Shown: positions 41,768 to 50,289 of the stretch, piece by piece
Position numbering within the stretch: position 1 is the first letter of the stretch
Layout: the number at the start of each line of letters is the position of its first letter
From: Microvirga puerhi
GTDB taxonomy: Bacteria; Pseudomonadota; Alphaproteobacteria; Rhizobiales; Beijerinckiaceae
Assembly (NCBI RefSeq): GCF_020089865.1
Contig: NZ_JAIRBM010000015.1
Coordinates: 49,556 to 113,555, forward strand
Direction: 5' to 3'
Length of the DNA: 64,000 nucleotides
Made by a program: the position numbers and the translations under genes
Notes under the pieces: model-generated
The model's database searches: none
Seen by the model: the letters and a program-made list of their open reading frames with translations, nothing else
What the model was told of the DNA's origin: nothing

Positions 41768-42312
41768 GCATCGACGTCACGCTTCGCGATTCCATGCTCA
41801 AGGCGACCCCAAACCTGCGCGCCTTCGCAATTTCGCTGACGAACAACGTGGACCGCGCCGACGACCTGGTGCAGGAAACCCTGATGCGCGCCATCGCGAA
41901 CATCGACCGTTTCCAGCCGGGCACGAACATGCAGGCCTGGCTCTTCACCATCCTGCGCAATCTTTTCCATTCGGAATACCGCAAACGTCGCCGCGAGGTG
42001 GAAGATGCGGACGGCAAATACGCCTCGACTCTATCGGTCCAGCCGGACCAGCTTCCCCATCTCGATTTCGAGGATCTGCAGAAAGCGCTCGCGCGCCTGC
42101 CGCACGATCAGCGTGAAGCTCTGTTGCTCGTCGGCGCCTCGGGCTTTTCCTACGAACAGGCGGCCGAGATCTGCGGCTGCGCCGTCGGCACGATCAAGAG
42201 CCGCGTGAACCGCGCGCGCAACCGCCTCGCGGAGCTGATGCACTTCACCGATATGGATGAGGACATTGGTCCCGACCGCGTGACCCTCTCGGTCATGGCA
42301 GCGGTCGCCTGA
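41764..42312 (+). CDS. ecfG: general stress ECF sigma factor EcfG
   Basis: A 182-residue ECF15-type sigma factor. Region 2 contains NNVDRADDLVQETLMRAIAN and MQAWLFTILRNLFHSEYRKR; region 4 contains LARLPHDQREALLLVGASGF, SYEQAAEICGCAVGTIKSRV and NRARNRL. It directs RNA polymerase to GGAAC-N16/17-cGTT promoters; several such sites lie in this window. It is co-transcribed with nepR. Confidence 0.95.
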   Translation: MSIDVTLRDSMLKATPNLRAFAISLTNNVDRADDLVQETLMRAIANIDRFQPGTNMQAWLFTILRNLFHSEYRKRRREVEDADGKYASTLSVQPDQLPHLDFEDLQKALARLPHDQREALLLVGASGFSYEQAAEICGCAVGTIKSRVNRARNRLAELMHFTDMDEDIGPDRVTLSVMAAVA

Positions 42313-42328
42313 TATCAGGCGGCCGTCT

Positions 42329-42610
42329 TTAGCGGCGGCGGAACTGCTGACCGCCTCGCTGCGGCGGCCGGGGACCGGAGGACGAGCCCGAGTCCTTATG
42401 GCGGAAGATGAGACGGCCCTTCTCGAGATCGTAAGGCGACATCTCGACCGTGACGCGGTCACCTGCGAGGGTCTTGATGCGGTTCTTCTTCATCTTGCCG
42501 GCGGTGTAGGCAATCACTTCATGTCCGTTGTCGAGCTGCACGCGATAACGCGCATCCGGCAGAATTTCGGTCACTAGACCTTCGAACGTGATTAGTTCTT
42601 CCTTTGCCAT
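42329..42610 (-). CDS. infA: translation initiation factor IF-1
   Basis: A 93-residue OB-fold factor that binds the ribosomal A site during initiation. [40 protein letters not shown] and [18 protein letters not shown] are conserved. The usual length is about 72; the tail ([20 protein letters not shown]) is a basic extension often seen in this clade. It lies downstream of cspA, separated by a terminator. Confidence 0.96.
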   Translation of the reverse strand: MAKEELITFEGLVTEILPDARYRVQLDNGHEVIAYTAGKMKKNRIKTLAGDRVTVEMSPYDLEKGRLIFRHKDSGSSSGPRPPQRGGQQFRRR

Positions 42611-42628
42611 GCAAAGCCTTTCGTGGCG

Positions 42629-42661
42629 AAAAACAAAAAGCCGCCCCTTGCCGGAACGGCT
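42629..42661 (-). terminator. intrinsic terminator of cspA
   Basis: On the minus strand AGCCGTTCC pairs with GGGGCGGCT (two G-U pairs) across GGCAA, followed by TTTTTGTTTTT. It lies 46 bases after the cspA stop and 19 bases before the infA start. Confidence 0.8.
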
Positions 42662-42706
42662 GAAATGCAGGAGGACGCGGCAGGCACGCCCTCCGACATC
42701 GAAACC

Positions 42707-42916
42707 TTACGAGTTCTGCAGATTCACTGCAGACGTACGGCCGGTCCGCTGGTCGGTCTGAAGCTCATACGTGATCTTCTGGCCTTCGCGAAGACCCCGC
42801 ATGCCAGCGCGCTCAAGCGCCGTCGCATGAACGAACACGTCCTTGCCGCCGTTGTCGGGCTGAATGAAACCATAACCCTTGGTTTCATTATACCACTTCA
42901 CGGTTCCCGTTTCCAT
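42707..42916 (-). CDS. cspA: cold shock protein
   Basis: A 69-residue CspA-type RNA chaperone. VKWYNETKGYGFIQP carries RNP1 and DVFVHATAL carries RNP2. It is a single cold-shock domain of the normal length. The leader of about 170 bases to 43087 has no gene and could carry the usual temperature-responsive 5' UTR, though no specific structure was identified. Confidence 0.95.
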   Translation of the reverse strand: METGTVKWYNETKGYGFIQPDNGGKDVFVHATALERAGMRGLREGQKITYELQTDQRTGRTSAVNLQNS

Positions 42917-43192
42917 GGGAATTCCCTTTCACTGTCGTTTGCACGTAGGCGGAATGCCGAAACAGAACCGCCCGCTAGTCGATATTGGTAGAGAGAAGGA
43001 ACGTGCGCCCGGCAGTGCCAAAGCGGTGTAGCCCAGTCGTCCGGCCAAATGTCGATGGAAAAATAACTAGGGGAATGATGGGGTAAATGCAAGACATCCT
43101 CCCCTTTTGCCCAAGTTCGCGCTCTCCAAAGCACCCCTTGGCGGGAAACCTCATCTCTTCAGTTTCAAGGCGCTGCAAATCGCCCCTGGCGA

Positions 43193-43217
43193 GGAACCCT
43201 CATTCGGCCCTGCCGTT
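43193..43217 (+). promoter_or_regulatory. EcfG promoter of the BON gene
   Basis: GGAAC (43193-43197), 16 bases, CGTT (43214-43217); a full consensus match ending 57 bases before the ATG. Confidence 0.8.
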
Positions 43218-43274
43218 GGCGTGCAGGGCTGCCGCCGCGGCGGCTCGCCTTTTCAAACAACGAGGAACGCTCCC

Positions 43275-44168
43275 ATGGCCAACGACCGTTATCGCTACGA
43301 CCCCGACCGGTACCGTGACCGCTCGTGGGGTTGGCGCGGCAGGGACGAGGCTTACGGCACCCGCCGGCCCGACTATGGATATGGCCGCGACCGAGACGAA
43401 GACGGTTACATCGCCCGTCGCGGCTTCGGCAATCGCTCATCCGGTTATAACCGCGACTATGGCGACTATCGATATGAATCTGCCCGAGAGCGCGACCTCG
43501 GCGATGCTGCCGGGTACGGCAGCGGCGGCTCCGACCGCGATTGGCGCGACGTGGTCGGCGAGGATCGCGAACGCGGGTTCTCCGCCTACGGCGTCGATTA
43601 CGGCCGCGACCGGGATTATTACGGCTACGGCTCGTCCTTCGACGAAGATCGCAACCGTTGGGGGACCGGCGCCTTCGGCCGCGGCTCCCGCGATTACGGC
43701 GAAGACCGCAGCTTCCTCGAGCGCGCCGGCGACGAGATCCGCTCCTGGTTTGGAGATGAGGATGCCGATCGGCGGCGCGAAATGGACATGCGCCGCGCCG
43801 AGAACCGCGGCCGCGGCCCGAAAGGCTACCAGCGTTCGGACGAGCGCATCCGTGAGGACGTCAACGATCGCCTTACCGACGATTCCCACGTCGATGCCTC
43901 TGAAATCGAGGTGACGGTCGCTGGCCGCGAGGTGACTCTCAACGGAACCGTCCAGAGCCGCTTCGAGAAGCGCCATGCGGAGGACATCGCCGATTCCGTT
44001 TCCGGCGTGACCCATGTCCAGAACAATCTGCGCGTCCAGCTGGGCGCCGATGCCGGCATGACCGGCAGCACATGGACGAGTCCCGACACGAAGAATGCTA
44101 CCTCAGGACTTGGCCAGACTCCGGATCGTCGGCGCACCACGAGTTCTACGGGATCCGGATCCATGTAG
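43275..44168 (+). CDS. BON-domain protein with Tyr/Arg/Asp-rich N-terminus
   Basis: A 297-residue protein. Residues 1-170 are low complexity, rich in Arg, Asp, Tyr and Gly (RYRYDPDRYRDRSWGWRGRD and similar). A BON domain follows (about 195-260): SDERIREDVNDRLTDDSHVD, ASEIEVTVAGREVTLNGTVQ, VTHVQNNLRV. BON domains bind membranes or envelopes and are common in stress-induced proteins. No signal peptide is seen. It is under a perfect EcfG promoter. Confidence 0.88.
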   Translation: MANDRYRYDPDRYRDRSWGWRGRDEAYGTRRPDYGYGRDRDEDGYIARRGFGNRSSGYNRDYGDYRYESARERDLGDAAGYGSGGSDRDWRDVVGEDRERGFSAYGVDYGRDRDYYGYGSSFDEDRNRWGTGAFGRGSRDYGEDRSFLERAGDEIRSWFGDEDADRRREMDMRRAENRGRGPKGYQRSDERIREDVNDRLTDDSHVDASEIEVTVAGREVTLNGTVQSRFEKRHAEDIADSVSGVTHVQNNLRVQLGADAGMTGSTWTSPDTKNATSGLGQTPDRRRTTSSTGSGSM

Positions 44169-44321
44169 GCCCCTCCTGGCGCAAAGCAGCCGTTTCATGT
44201 CCCGCGGCCCTCCCCGGCCGTGGGATCTTTCTTCGGGACGACGGCCATTTGGCCCGTCGTCCCCCCTTGTCTTTCGCTTCGCGGCCTGCGACCCCATATC
44301 TGGCGGGGAGGCTCAGACTTC

Positions 44322-44696
44322 ATGGCAGGAATTTCCGTCACACTCGATGGCACCAACATTCAACTCGCCTTCCAGAAGGGCGAGCAATCGACGGCTGTCG
44401 TCATGGATCCGCACGCAGCCCGTTCCCTGGTCAAGGCTCTGAGCCAATTGCTCAGCGCAATCGGGGAAGGCCCGGAAACGGATGAGGACGGAATGGAGGA
44501 GATGCTCGACGTGACATCCCCGACCATCGACATTGGCATGGACGAGAATGGCCAGGCCGTGGTCGCCCTGCAAGCCGGCACTCTTGCGCCCTTCATGCTT
44601 CGTCTGAAGGACAACGAGGCCCGCCATATTGCCAACAGCCTGCTAGAGATCCTCAACAGCCCGCGCGACGCCCGCCTCTCTCTCGGCGGCCACTGA
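44322..44696 (+). CDS. hypothetical protein
   Basis: A 124-residue acidic cytoplasmic protein. It begins AGISVTLDGTNIQLAFQKGE, has MDPHAARSLVKALSQLLSAI, and ends with a second similar half (MLRLKDNEARHIANSLLEIL). The alternation of beta strands and one helix per half looks like an internal duplication. No family is recognised. GGGAGG precedes the start by about 10 bases. Confidence 0.65.
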   Translation: MAGISVTLDGTNIQLAFQKGEQSTAVVMDPHAARSLVKALSQLLSAIGEGPETDEDGMEEMLDVTSPTIDIGMDENGQAVVALQAGTLAPFMLRLKDNEARHIANSLLEILNSPRDARLSLGGH

Positions 44697-44739
44697 GTTT
44701 TCAGCATAAGCCCAAGAAGGATCTCGCCTAACGGCAATT

Positions 44740-44754
44740 TGCTATGATATAGCA
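44740..44754. promoter_or_regulatory. dyad before the regulatory-domain methyltransferase
   Basis: TGCTAT and ATAGCA are perfect inverse copies around GAT, 34 bases before the GTG start, in an AT-rich stretch. It could be an operator; the regulator is not known. Confidence 0.35.
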
Positions 44755-44787
44755 TATTATCCAAGCAGGATCCGGGAGCCTGGAACA

Positions 44788-46368
44788 GTGGCAGATTGGA
44801 CTTCGGGATACGTTGTCGACGTCGAATATACGCACGGCTTCTATCGGGAACTTGCCCCAAGCTTCCTGAGCTTCACGGCCCTGATGCAGGGGATCGATGC
44901 ACCCGGCCTCCGCGAAGAGCCACTGGCCTATTGCGAGCTGGGATGCGGCCAGGGCCTGTCGACGAACGTCCTCGCTGCCGCTAACCCGCATGTTCAGTTC
45001 TACGCAACCGACTTCAATCCGACCCACGTGGTCCGTGCGCGAGCGCTCGCCGAGGCTGGTGGACTGGACAACGTCCAGTTCTTCGACGACAGCTTTGCCG
45101 AATTCCTGGAACGGAACGACCTTCCGCCCTTCGATTTCGTGGCGCTCCACGGGATCTATAGCTGGATCTCGGCCGAGAACCGTCGGGCGATCGTCGAATT
45201 CGCCAGACGGCGGCTCAAGCCAGGCGGCATACTCTACGCCTCTTACAACACGATGCCTGGGTGGGCTTCGGTAATGCCGCTCCGGCGCCTGTTGATCGAA
45301 CATGCTGCCACGCAAGGAGCAGGCTCGAAAATCTCCCGAATCCGCACATCGCTCGACTTTGCCGAGCGTCTTAGCAAGCTCGGAACGCGCTACTTCGCAA
45401 GCCAGCCGCAGCTGGCGGAACGGCTTGCTCAGATCGGAACGAAGGATCTCAACTACATCGCCCACGAATATTTCAATGCGGACCTTCACCCATTCTACTT
45501 CATTGATGTAGCCCGAGACTTCGCGGAGGCGAAGTTGCAATGGGTGGGATCGGCTTCGCCCATAGAAACAATCGATGAACTGAACCTGTCCGAAGATCAG
45601 CGGAAGATCCTGTCGGAGATCGACGACATCGCGCTCCGGGAAACGGTACGTGACCACATCGTCAACCAAAACTTCCGGAAAGATATCTTCATCAAGGGTC
45701 CGGTCAGGCTCAGCAGACTCGCGACCCGCGAGCGCTGGCTCGATACGCGGTTCGCGCTGTCGCGTGCAGGCTCGGATATTCCCTCGGAGGTGAAGGGCCG
45801 AGGCTATAGTCTCAAGCTACAGGAGGAATTCCGCGAAGCTCTGACTACGGCTCTGCATTATCATCCCCGGTCGTTGCGTGAGATCGTCGCCATGCCCGGT
45901 TTGGCAAAGCACGGCATCGACAAGATCAAGCAAGCTCTGGTTAGTCTTGTCGGCCAAGGCCTGTGTTACCCGTCGCTGACGGAGCAAGGCCTCGCGGAGC
46001 GCCGTCGCCGGACCGAGGCCTTCAATCTGGCCGTTGCGACGAACACGATGCACGAATACACCTATTCCAGCTTCGCGTCGCCGATCACCGGCAACGGCAT
46101 CCGGGTCGAACAGATCGACCAGATGATCTGGCTTGCCCATCAGCGACGCGAAAGCGACATCGCCGCTTTTATCTGGAAAACCATGACGGAAACCGGTCAT
46201 CGACTGGCCAAGGACGGCAAGACGTTGACGCAGGAAGAGCACATGGCTGAAATCGGGAAGCATGTCGCCTTGTTCGAGAAAGCGATCGGCCCGATGCTCC
46301 AGTCTCTCGGCATTGCGATCCACGCTTCCGGGCAGGGGACCGTCCGGGATCTGCGCCTGCAAGCATAA
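44788..46368 (+). CDS. methyltransferase with regulatory domain
   Basis: A 526-residue two-domain protein. Residues 30-190 are a SAM methyltransferase (motif I YCELGCGQGLSTNVLAA, then FYATDFNPTHVVRARALAEA and FVALHGIYSWISAENRR). The middle (about 215-300) looks like a methyltransferase regulatory domain (PF10119 type; LNYIAHEYFNADLHPFYFID), followed by a helical C-terminal part (about 330-526) of unknown role. Relatives are suspected to modify surface or protein substrates. GTG start with GGGAG 9 bases upstream. It precedes a nucleotidyltransferase gene by 87 bases. Confidence 0.85.
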   Translation: MADWTSGYVVDVEYTHGFYRELAPSFLSFTALMQGIDAPGLREEPLAYCELGCGQGLSTNVLAAANPHVQFYATDFNPTHVVRARALAEAGGLDNVQFFDDSFAEFLERNDLPPFDFVALHGIYSWISAENRRAIVEFARRRLKPGGILYASYNTMPGWASVMPLRRLLIEHAATQGAGSKISRIRTSLDFAERLSKLGTRYFASQPQLAERLAQIGTKDLNYIAHEYFNADLHPFYFIDVARDFAEAKLQWVGSASPIETIDELNLSEDQRKILSEIDDIALRETVRDHIVNQNFRKDIFIKGPVRLSRLATRERWLDTRFALSRAGSDIPSEVKGRGYSLKLQEEFREALTTALHYHPRSLREIVAMPGLAKHGIDKIKQALVSLVGQGLCYPSLTEQGLAERRRRTEAFNLAVATNTMHEYTYSSFASPITGNGIRVEQIDQMIWLAHQRRESDIAAFIWKTMTETGHRLAKDGKTLTQEEHMAEIGKHVALFEKAIGPMLQSLGIAIHASGQGTVRDLRLQA

Positions 46369-46400
46369 GCCCTTCCGGACAAGCTTTCTCGCCGAGCGAC

Positions 46401-46425
46401 GGAACTTCATTACCGCCATCCGGTT
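46401..46425 (+). promoter_or_regulatory. weak EcfG-like promoter before the nucleotidyltransferase
   Basis: GGAAC (46401-46405), 16 bases, GGTT (46422-46425), 30 bases before the ATG at 46456. The first -10 base deviates. The spacing to the gene is like that of the stronger sites. Confidence 0.35.
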
Positions 46426-46455
46426 GTCGAACGCGGGCGAAATCTGCCCTTTCGG

Positions 46456-47280
46456 ATGAGGCTGATGACGGTTCACAACCCGGACTTCACCCCAATCGCT
46501 CACCCCGGCGTGCCGATTCTCGACGCGAAGGCTGAGCCGACATTGCAATATCCCGAGGCCGAAGCGTTCTATGCCGAGGCGCTGCGGGAGCTGAACCAGC
46601 TCGGCCTGCCATTCCTCCTTGCCGGGACCTACGCCCTGTCGGCCTATACGGGCATCACGCGCCCGACGAAGGATCTCGATATCTTCTGCAAGGCGGGCGA
46701 CTACACGCGGGTTCTGTCCCACTTCAAGGGCCTGGGCTACGCCGTGGAGATCGAGGACGACCGCTGGCTCGGCAAGGTCTTCAAGGGCCGTTATTTCTTC
46801 GACGTGATCTTCGCCTCCTCGAACGGCACCATGCCGATCGGCGATCAATGGTTCGAGAATGCCCGGCAGATCGAAGTTTTCGGCTCTCCTGTGCGCATCG
46901 TCGGACCAACGGAACTCGTCTGGTCCAAGTGCTTCATTCAGTTGCGTCACCGCTATGACGGCGCCGACGTCGCTCACACCATTCTGAAGGCTCACGACCT
47001 CATCGATTGGCATCGCCTGCTCGGATACATGGAAGTGCATTGGGAAGTGCTGCTCATGCACCTCCTGAACTTCCGCTGGATTTATCCGACCGAGCGCGAC
47101 AACGTTCCGCGATGGGTCATGGACGAATTGCTCGATCGGTTATCCAAACAGCTCGATCTTCCTCCGCCGCAGATGAAGGTGTGCCGCGGGCGCATGTTCT
47201 CGCGGATCGACTATGAAATCGACGTGAAGGAATGGGGCTTCGCCGATGTGGGCGGCGAAGGCGAATGGCGGAATGACTGA
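46456..47280 (+). CDS. nucleotidyltransferase-fold protein
   Basis: A 274-residue protein with a minimal nucleotidyltransferase core at residues 40-150: FLLAGTYALSAYTGITRPTK leads to the DLDIF acid pair, and the third strand is YFFDVIFASSNGTM. A helical C-terminal part follows (VHWEVLLMHLLNFRWIYPTE). It belongs to the loose superfamily that includes AbiEii-like and antibiotic nucleotidyltransferases; the substrate is unknown. The next gene overlaps its end by eight bases. Confidence 0.8.
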   Translation: MRLMTVHNPDFTPIAHPGVPILDAKAEPTLQYPEAEAFYAEALRELNQLGLPFLLAGTYALSAYTGITRPTKDLDIFCKAGDYTRVLSHFKGLGYAVEIEDDRWLGKVFKGRYFFDVIFASSNGTMPIGDQWFENARQIEVFGSPVRIVGPTELVWSKCFIQLRHRYDGADVAHTILKAHDLIDWHRLLGYMEVHWEVLLMHLLNFRWIYPTERDNVPRWVMDELLDRLSKQLDLPPPQMKVCRGRMFSRIDYEIDVKEWGFADVGGEGEWRND

Positions 47281-47995
47281 CGCACAAACACCTTTGAAGG
47301 TCGCGGCAATGGGCGACCTTCATGTTCGCGAAGACAATGCAGCCTCCTATCGAGAACTGTTCGGGGAAATCTCCAAGGAAGCCGATGTCCTCGTGCTTGC
47401 TGGTGACCTGACGGATCTCGGCAAACCGCGCGAGGCCGAGCTGCTGGCCCAGGACATCAAAGCCTGCTCGATCCCCGTCGTCGGCGTCCTGGGCAATCAC
47501 GATTATGAATGCGGCGCACCGGAAGAGGTTTCGCACATCCTTCGCGACGCCGGCATGCGTGTGCTCGACGGGCAGTCCTGCGAGATCGACGGCGTCGGCT
47601 TCGTGGGCGTCAAAGGCTTTGCCGGTGGGTTCGGTCGACGCATGCTCGGTTCGTTCGGCGAACCGGCGATCAAACAATTCGTCGGAGAGGCCATGAACGA
47701 GACGCTCCGGCTCGAAAACGCCATGCGCCAAGTCCGCGCCAAGCGTTCCGTGGTCATTCTTCACTATGCGCCAATCACCGATACGATCGAAAGCGAGCCG
47801 CTGGAAATTTATCCGTTCCTCGGCTCCTCGCGACTGGCGGAGACCATCGACCGATTCAAGGTGTCGGCCATCGTGCACGGTCACGCGCATCGTGGACGGT
47901 TTGAAGGCCGCACGCCTGGCGGCCAGCGCGTCTACAACGTCGCCAAGCATATCGAAAAGCCGAACGGAAAACCCTACGCGATCCTGGAAATCTAA
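47273..47995 (+). CDS. metallophosphoesterase
   Basis: A 240-residue calcineurin-like phosphoesterase. All metal motifs are visible: AMGDLHV (D-x-H), LAGDLTDLG (GD), LGNHDYE (GNHD), VVILHYAP and VHGHAHRG (GHxH). It acts as a two-metal phosphodiesterase or phosphatase of unknown substrate. The ATG at 47273 overlaps the nucleotidyltransferase gene, so the two are coupled and may add and remove the same group. Confidence 0.92.
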   Translation: MTDAQTPLKVAAMGDLHVREDNAASYRELFGEISKEADVLVLAGDLTDLGKPREAELLAQDIKACSIPVVGVLGNHDYECGAPEEVSHILRDAGMRVLDGQSCEIDGVGFVGVKGFAGGFGRRMLGSFGEPAIKQFVGEAMNETLRLENAMRQVRAKRSVVILHYAPITDTIESEPLEIYPFLGSSRLAETIDRFKVSAIVHGHAHRGRFEGRTPGGQRVYNVAKHIEKPNGKPYAILEI

Positions 47996-48015
47996 GTTCG
48001 GCACTTATCGTCGAC

Positions 48016-48177
48016 CTAAGGTGTCTTGGCCTCCGTGTATTGGCGGTTGAGGAGCTCCGCCATCAACGATGTCGCCTCCTGTTCGCTCAGGCCGGACCTG
48101 AAGAGCCGGCCTGAGACATAGATCGCCATGGTGGGCTGCCCTGCGACCACTTCCCGCTTCATCGAAACATCATCCAT
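48016..48177 (-). CDS. small hypothetical protein
   Basis: A 53-residue protein: DDVSMKREVVAGQPTMAIYV, SGRLFRSGLSEQEATSLMAE. The second ATG (48177) is better placed behind GGGGAGA than the first (48183). It looks like a short beta-strand/helix protein. No family known. It lies 13 bases downstream of the Pro-rich gene, on the same strand. Confidence 0.5.
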   Translation of the reverse strand: MDDVSMKREVVAGQPTMAIYVSGRLFRSGLSEQEATSLMAELLNRQYTEAKTP

Positions 48178-48190
48178 GGCCATTCTCCCC

Positions 48191-48409
48191 TCAATAGCGC
48201 GTACCCGGATCCGTCGGGTTGCCTGGTAGATAATCGGGCTCCGACCCAGGCCCCCTAGGGTCCGTGATGCCAGGATCGTTGACCGGATAAGGTGTACGTG
48301 GCCCGGTCGGGCCAGTGTCGGGCTGCTCATCCGGCGGCGCAGGCGGGACCGTACTCGGAATATTGCCGCCCGGAATCGGCTCCCGATCGGGAATACCTGG
48401 ATTGGCCAT
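48191..48409 (-). CDS. small proline-rich protein
   Basis: A 72-residue protein rich in Pro, Gly, Asp and Thr (PDREPIPGGNIPSTVPPAPP; PVNDPGITDPRGPGSEPDYL), probably disordered. AAAGGAA five bases before the ATG at 48409 and an EcfG-like promoter 34 bases upstream support it. Similar short Pro-rich stress proteins occur in Rhizobiales; function unknown. Confidence 0.6.
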   Translation of the reverse strand: MANPGIPDREPIPGGNIPSTVPPAPPDEQPDTGPTGPRTPYPVNDPGITDPRGPGSEPDYLPGNPTDPGTRY

Positions 48410-48442
48410 ATCGGTTCCTTTGTGCGTTTCGCTCAAAGGGTC

Positions 48443-48467
48443 AACCGACCGGCTCTGGAGGGGTTCC
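48443..48467 (-). promoter_or_regulatory. EcfG-like promoter of the proline-rich gene
   Basis: On the minus strand GGAAC (48467-48463), 16 bases, GGTT (48446-48443). It is one base off the consensus, back to back with the promoter of the PfpI gene. Confidence 0.5.
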
Positions 48468-48477
48468 GACAGGCATC

Positions 48478-48502
48478 GGAACTCTCAGTCTCCTCGCCCG
48501 TT
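48478..48502 (+). promoter_or_regulatory. EcfG promoter of the PfpI gene
   Basis: GGAAC (48478-48482), 16 bases, CGTT (48499-48502); a full consensus match ending 31 bases before the ATG. Confidence 0.8.
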
Positions 48503-48533
48503 CCCCGCCCATCCCAAAAACAAGGAGAACGCC

Positions 48534-49115
48534 ATGCCCGATATCAAACAGGCAAAGATCCTTATCATGGCGACCGACGGCTTCGAGCAATCGGAGCTCA
48601 TGGTACCGAAGAAGAAATTGTCGGAAGCCGGCGCGACGGTCGTTGTGGCGTCGCCGACGTCCCGGATGAAGCAGGACAGCATTCGCGGCTGGAACGAGAA
48701 GGATTGGGGCGAAAGCGTCAAGGTCGACAAAAATCTCGAAGACATCGATCCGTCTCAGTTCGACGCACTCGTGCTCCCGGGCGGTCAGATCAATCCGGAC
48801 AAACTGCGTGTCGAGCCAAAAGCCATCGAAATCATCCATGCCTTCTACAACAGCGGCAAAACCGTCGCGGCAATCTGCCATGCGCCATGGCTCCTCATCG
48901 AGGCGGGCCTGATCAAGGATCTCAACTGCACATCCTACCACTCCATCAAGACGGATGTGATCAATGCCGGAGGCAAGTGGCGTGACGAGAAGGTCGTGAC
49001 GGACCGAGGCCTGATCACCAGCCGCAACCCCGGGGACCTTGATGCTTTCAGCGCCAAGATCATCGAGGAAGTTCAGGAGGGCAAACATTCGGGCCGCCGA
49101 CAGGCCGCCGAATAG
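48534..49115 (+). CDS. DJ-1/PfpI family protein
   Basis: A 193-residue single-domain protein of the PfpI/YhbO group. The nucleophile is the Cys of VAAICHAPWLLIEAGL, with the elbow typical of the family; KILIMATDGFEQSELMVP starts the fold, with the assisting Glu. The group includes general stress proteins with protease, deglycase or chaperone claims. AAGGAGAA is an excellent ribosome-binding site, and a perfect EcfG promoter precedes it. Confidence 0.93.
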   Translation: MPDIKQAKILIMATDGFEQSELMVPKKKLSEAGATVVVASPTSRMKQDSIRGWNEKDWGESVKVDKNLEDIDPSQFDALVLPGGQINPDKLRVEPKAIEIIHAFYNSGKTVAAICHAPWLLIEAGLIKDLNCTSYHSIKTDVINAGGKWRDEKVVTDRGLITSRNPGDLDAFSAKIIEEVQEGKHSGRRQAAE

Positions 49116-49134
49116 GCTCTATCTTCCGCGCATG

Positions 49135-49174
49135 AAAAAGGGCGGCCGATCCATGATCGGCCGCCCTCGATTTT
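49135..49174. terminator. bidirectional intrinsic terminator
   Basis: An 11-bp perfect stem, GGGCGGCCGAT with ATCGGCCGCCC (49140-49166), has AAAAA before it and TCGATTTT after it. It serves the PfpI gene (+) and the Tim44-domain gene (-). Confidence 0.85.
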
Positions 49175-49193
49175 GCGGGAAGAAGCGCTGTCC

Positions 49194-50210
49194 TTAAGCC
49201 TGCTGGATCGCCGAAAGCTTCCAAGGACCACCCTGATCGCGGCGGAAGGTCCAGATCTCGGTCGCCTCGACCGGACGGGTGGCGTCGCCCTCCACCATGC
49301 GGCCGGTGGCCTTGTCGGTCGTCACATCGATGAGGGAGTATCGCATGGCGACCGTCGCGTAGTCCGTACCGCCCTCTCGCCAGGCTTCGGAAAGATCGCC
49401 CTGGAGAAGACGAACCCCGGACACGGTGTTCACGACACCGCGCGCGGCATTGTCGTTCAGCTCCTCCTGCATGTAGCCGGCCATTTCCGGCGTCGCCAGC
49501 GACCAGAGCTTTGCCACGTCATTGCGCGAATAGGCATCCTGCACGTCGCTCAGGGAGCGCTCGAACGCTCCATAATCCTGCTCGCCGATACCGACCTCGT
49601 CACGAACGCCCGGCCGTGCCTGAGACGGCCCTGCCGAACCGCCAAGACCGCCGAGTCCAGCGCCCAGACCACCCAGCCCGCTAAGCCCGCTCGGCCGCGA
49701 CGGCGGTACCGAGGGACCACCGGAAACGGTCCGGCCATAGCCCTGCGGACCGGCATAGGCCGGTTCCTGTCGACGCCGGAACCACTTCATGGCGAGAGAC
49801 ACGAGGAACACGACAAGGCCGATCTGAAGCAGGAGGCCCAGGAACGAACCGAGGCCCGAGAGTCCGCCGAGGAATCCGTGTCCCATCAGCATGCCGAAGA
49901 GGCCGGCGCCGAAGAGGCCTGCCATCAAGCCTGTGCCGAAGCCGAACCGGCGCGGCTGCGCGGCCGATGGATTGGGCATGCCGGGATTGTTGAATGTCGG
50001 CCCCTGGTTCGGGATCTGCGACCGCTGCATCGGCGCAGCTCCGCCCGGTGCCGTGTTAGTGCTCGGGGGTGCGCTCCAAGTGCGGGCACCGCGCGAGCCG
50101 AAGCTGCCCCGTCCCCCGCCGACGCGAGCCTCCGCCGCGCTGCCAGCGAAAACAAGAGCCGCCGCGAGCACTAGCATTATGCGGCTGCGGCGAGAGGCGA
50201 TCTTCATCAT
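49194..50210 (-). CDS. Tim44-domain membrane protein
   Basis: A 338-residue protein: signal-like N-terminus (IMLVLAAALVFAGSAAEARV), a Gly/Pro/Asn-rich region, hydrophobic segments (GLMAGLFGAGLFGMLMGHGF; LGLLLQIGLVVFLVSLAMKW), a Gly/Ser/Pro linker, and a C-terminal Tim44-like domain (about 210-338; LSDVQDAYSRNDVAKLWSLA, MAGYMQEELNDNAARG). It is the bacterial relative of the mitochondrial import factor Tim44 (TimA-type); role in bacteria unclear. Confidence 0.9.
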   Translation of the reverse strand: MMKIASRRSRIMLVLAAALVFAGSAAEARVGGGRGSFGSRGARTWSAPPSTNTAPGGAAPMQRSQIPNQGPTFNNPGMPNPSAAQPRRFGFGTGLMAGLFGAGLFGMLMGHGFLGGLSGLGSFLGLLLQIGLVVFLVSLAMKWFRRRQEPAYAGPQGYGRTVSGGPSVPPSRPSGLSGLGGLGAGLGGLGGSAGPSQARPGVRDEVGIGEQDYGAFERSLSDVQDAYSRNDVAKLWSLATPEMAGYMQEELNDNAARGVVNTVSGVRLLQGDLSEAWREGGTDYATVAMRYSLIDVTTDKATGRMVEGDATRPVEATEIWTFRRDQGGPWKLSAIQQA

Positions 50211-50289
50211 CGTCGTCTGTCATCCCTTCGGAGCGAGATGCTCCATGCCGTCCATATGGGAGCACTTCGGCGGCAGCGAAAGGGGGGCT

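Noticed and set aside
42653..43023. Other GGAAC words near infA and cspA
   Set aside because: No CGTT-like element 16 or 17 bases downstream, so they are not counted as EcfG promoters.
45817..47061. A 414-codon minus-strand frame across the methyltransferase and nucleotidyltransferase genes
   Set aside because: It spans two real genes and an intergenic gap; shadow only.
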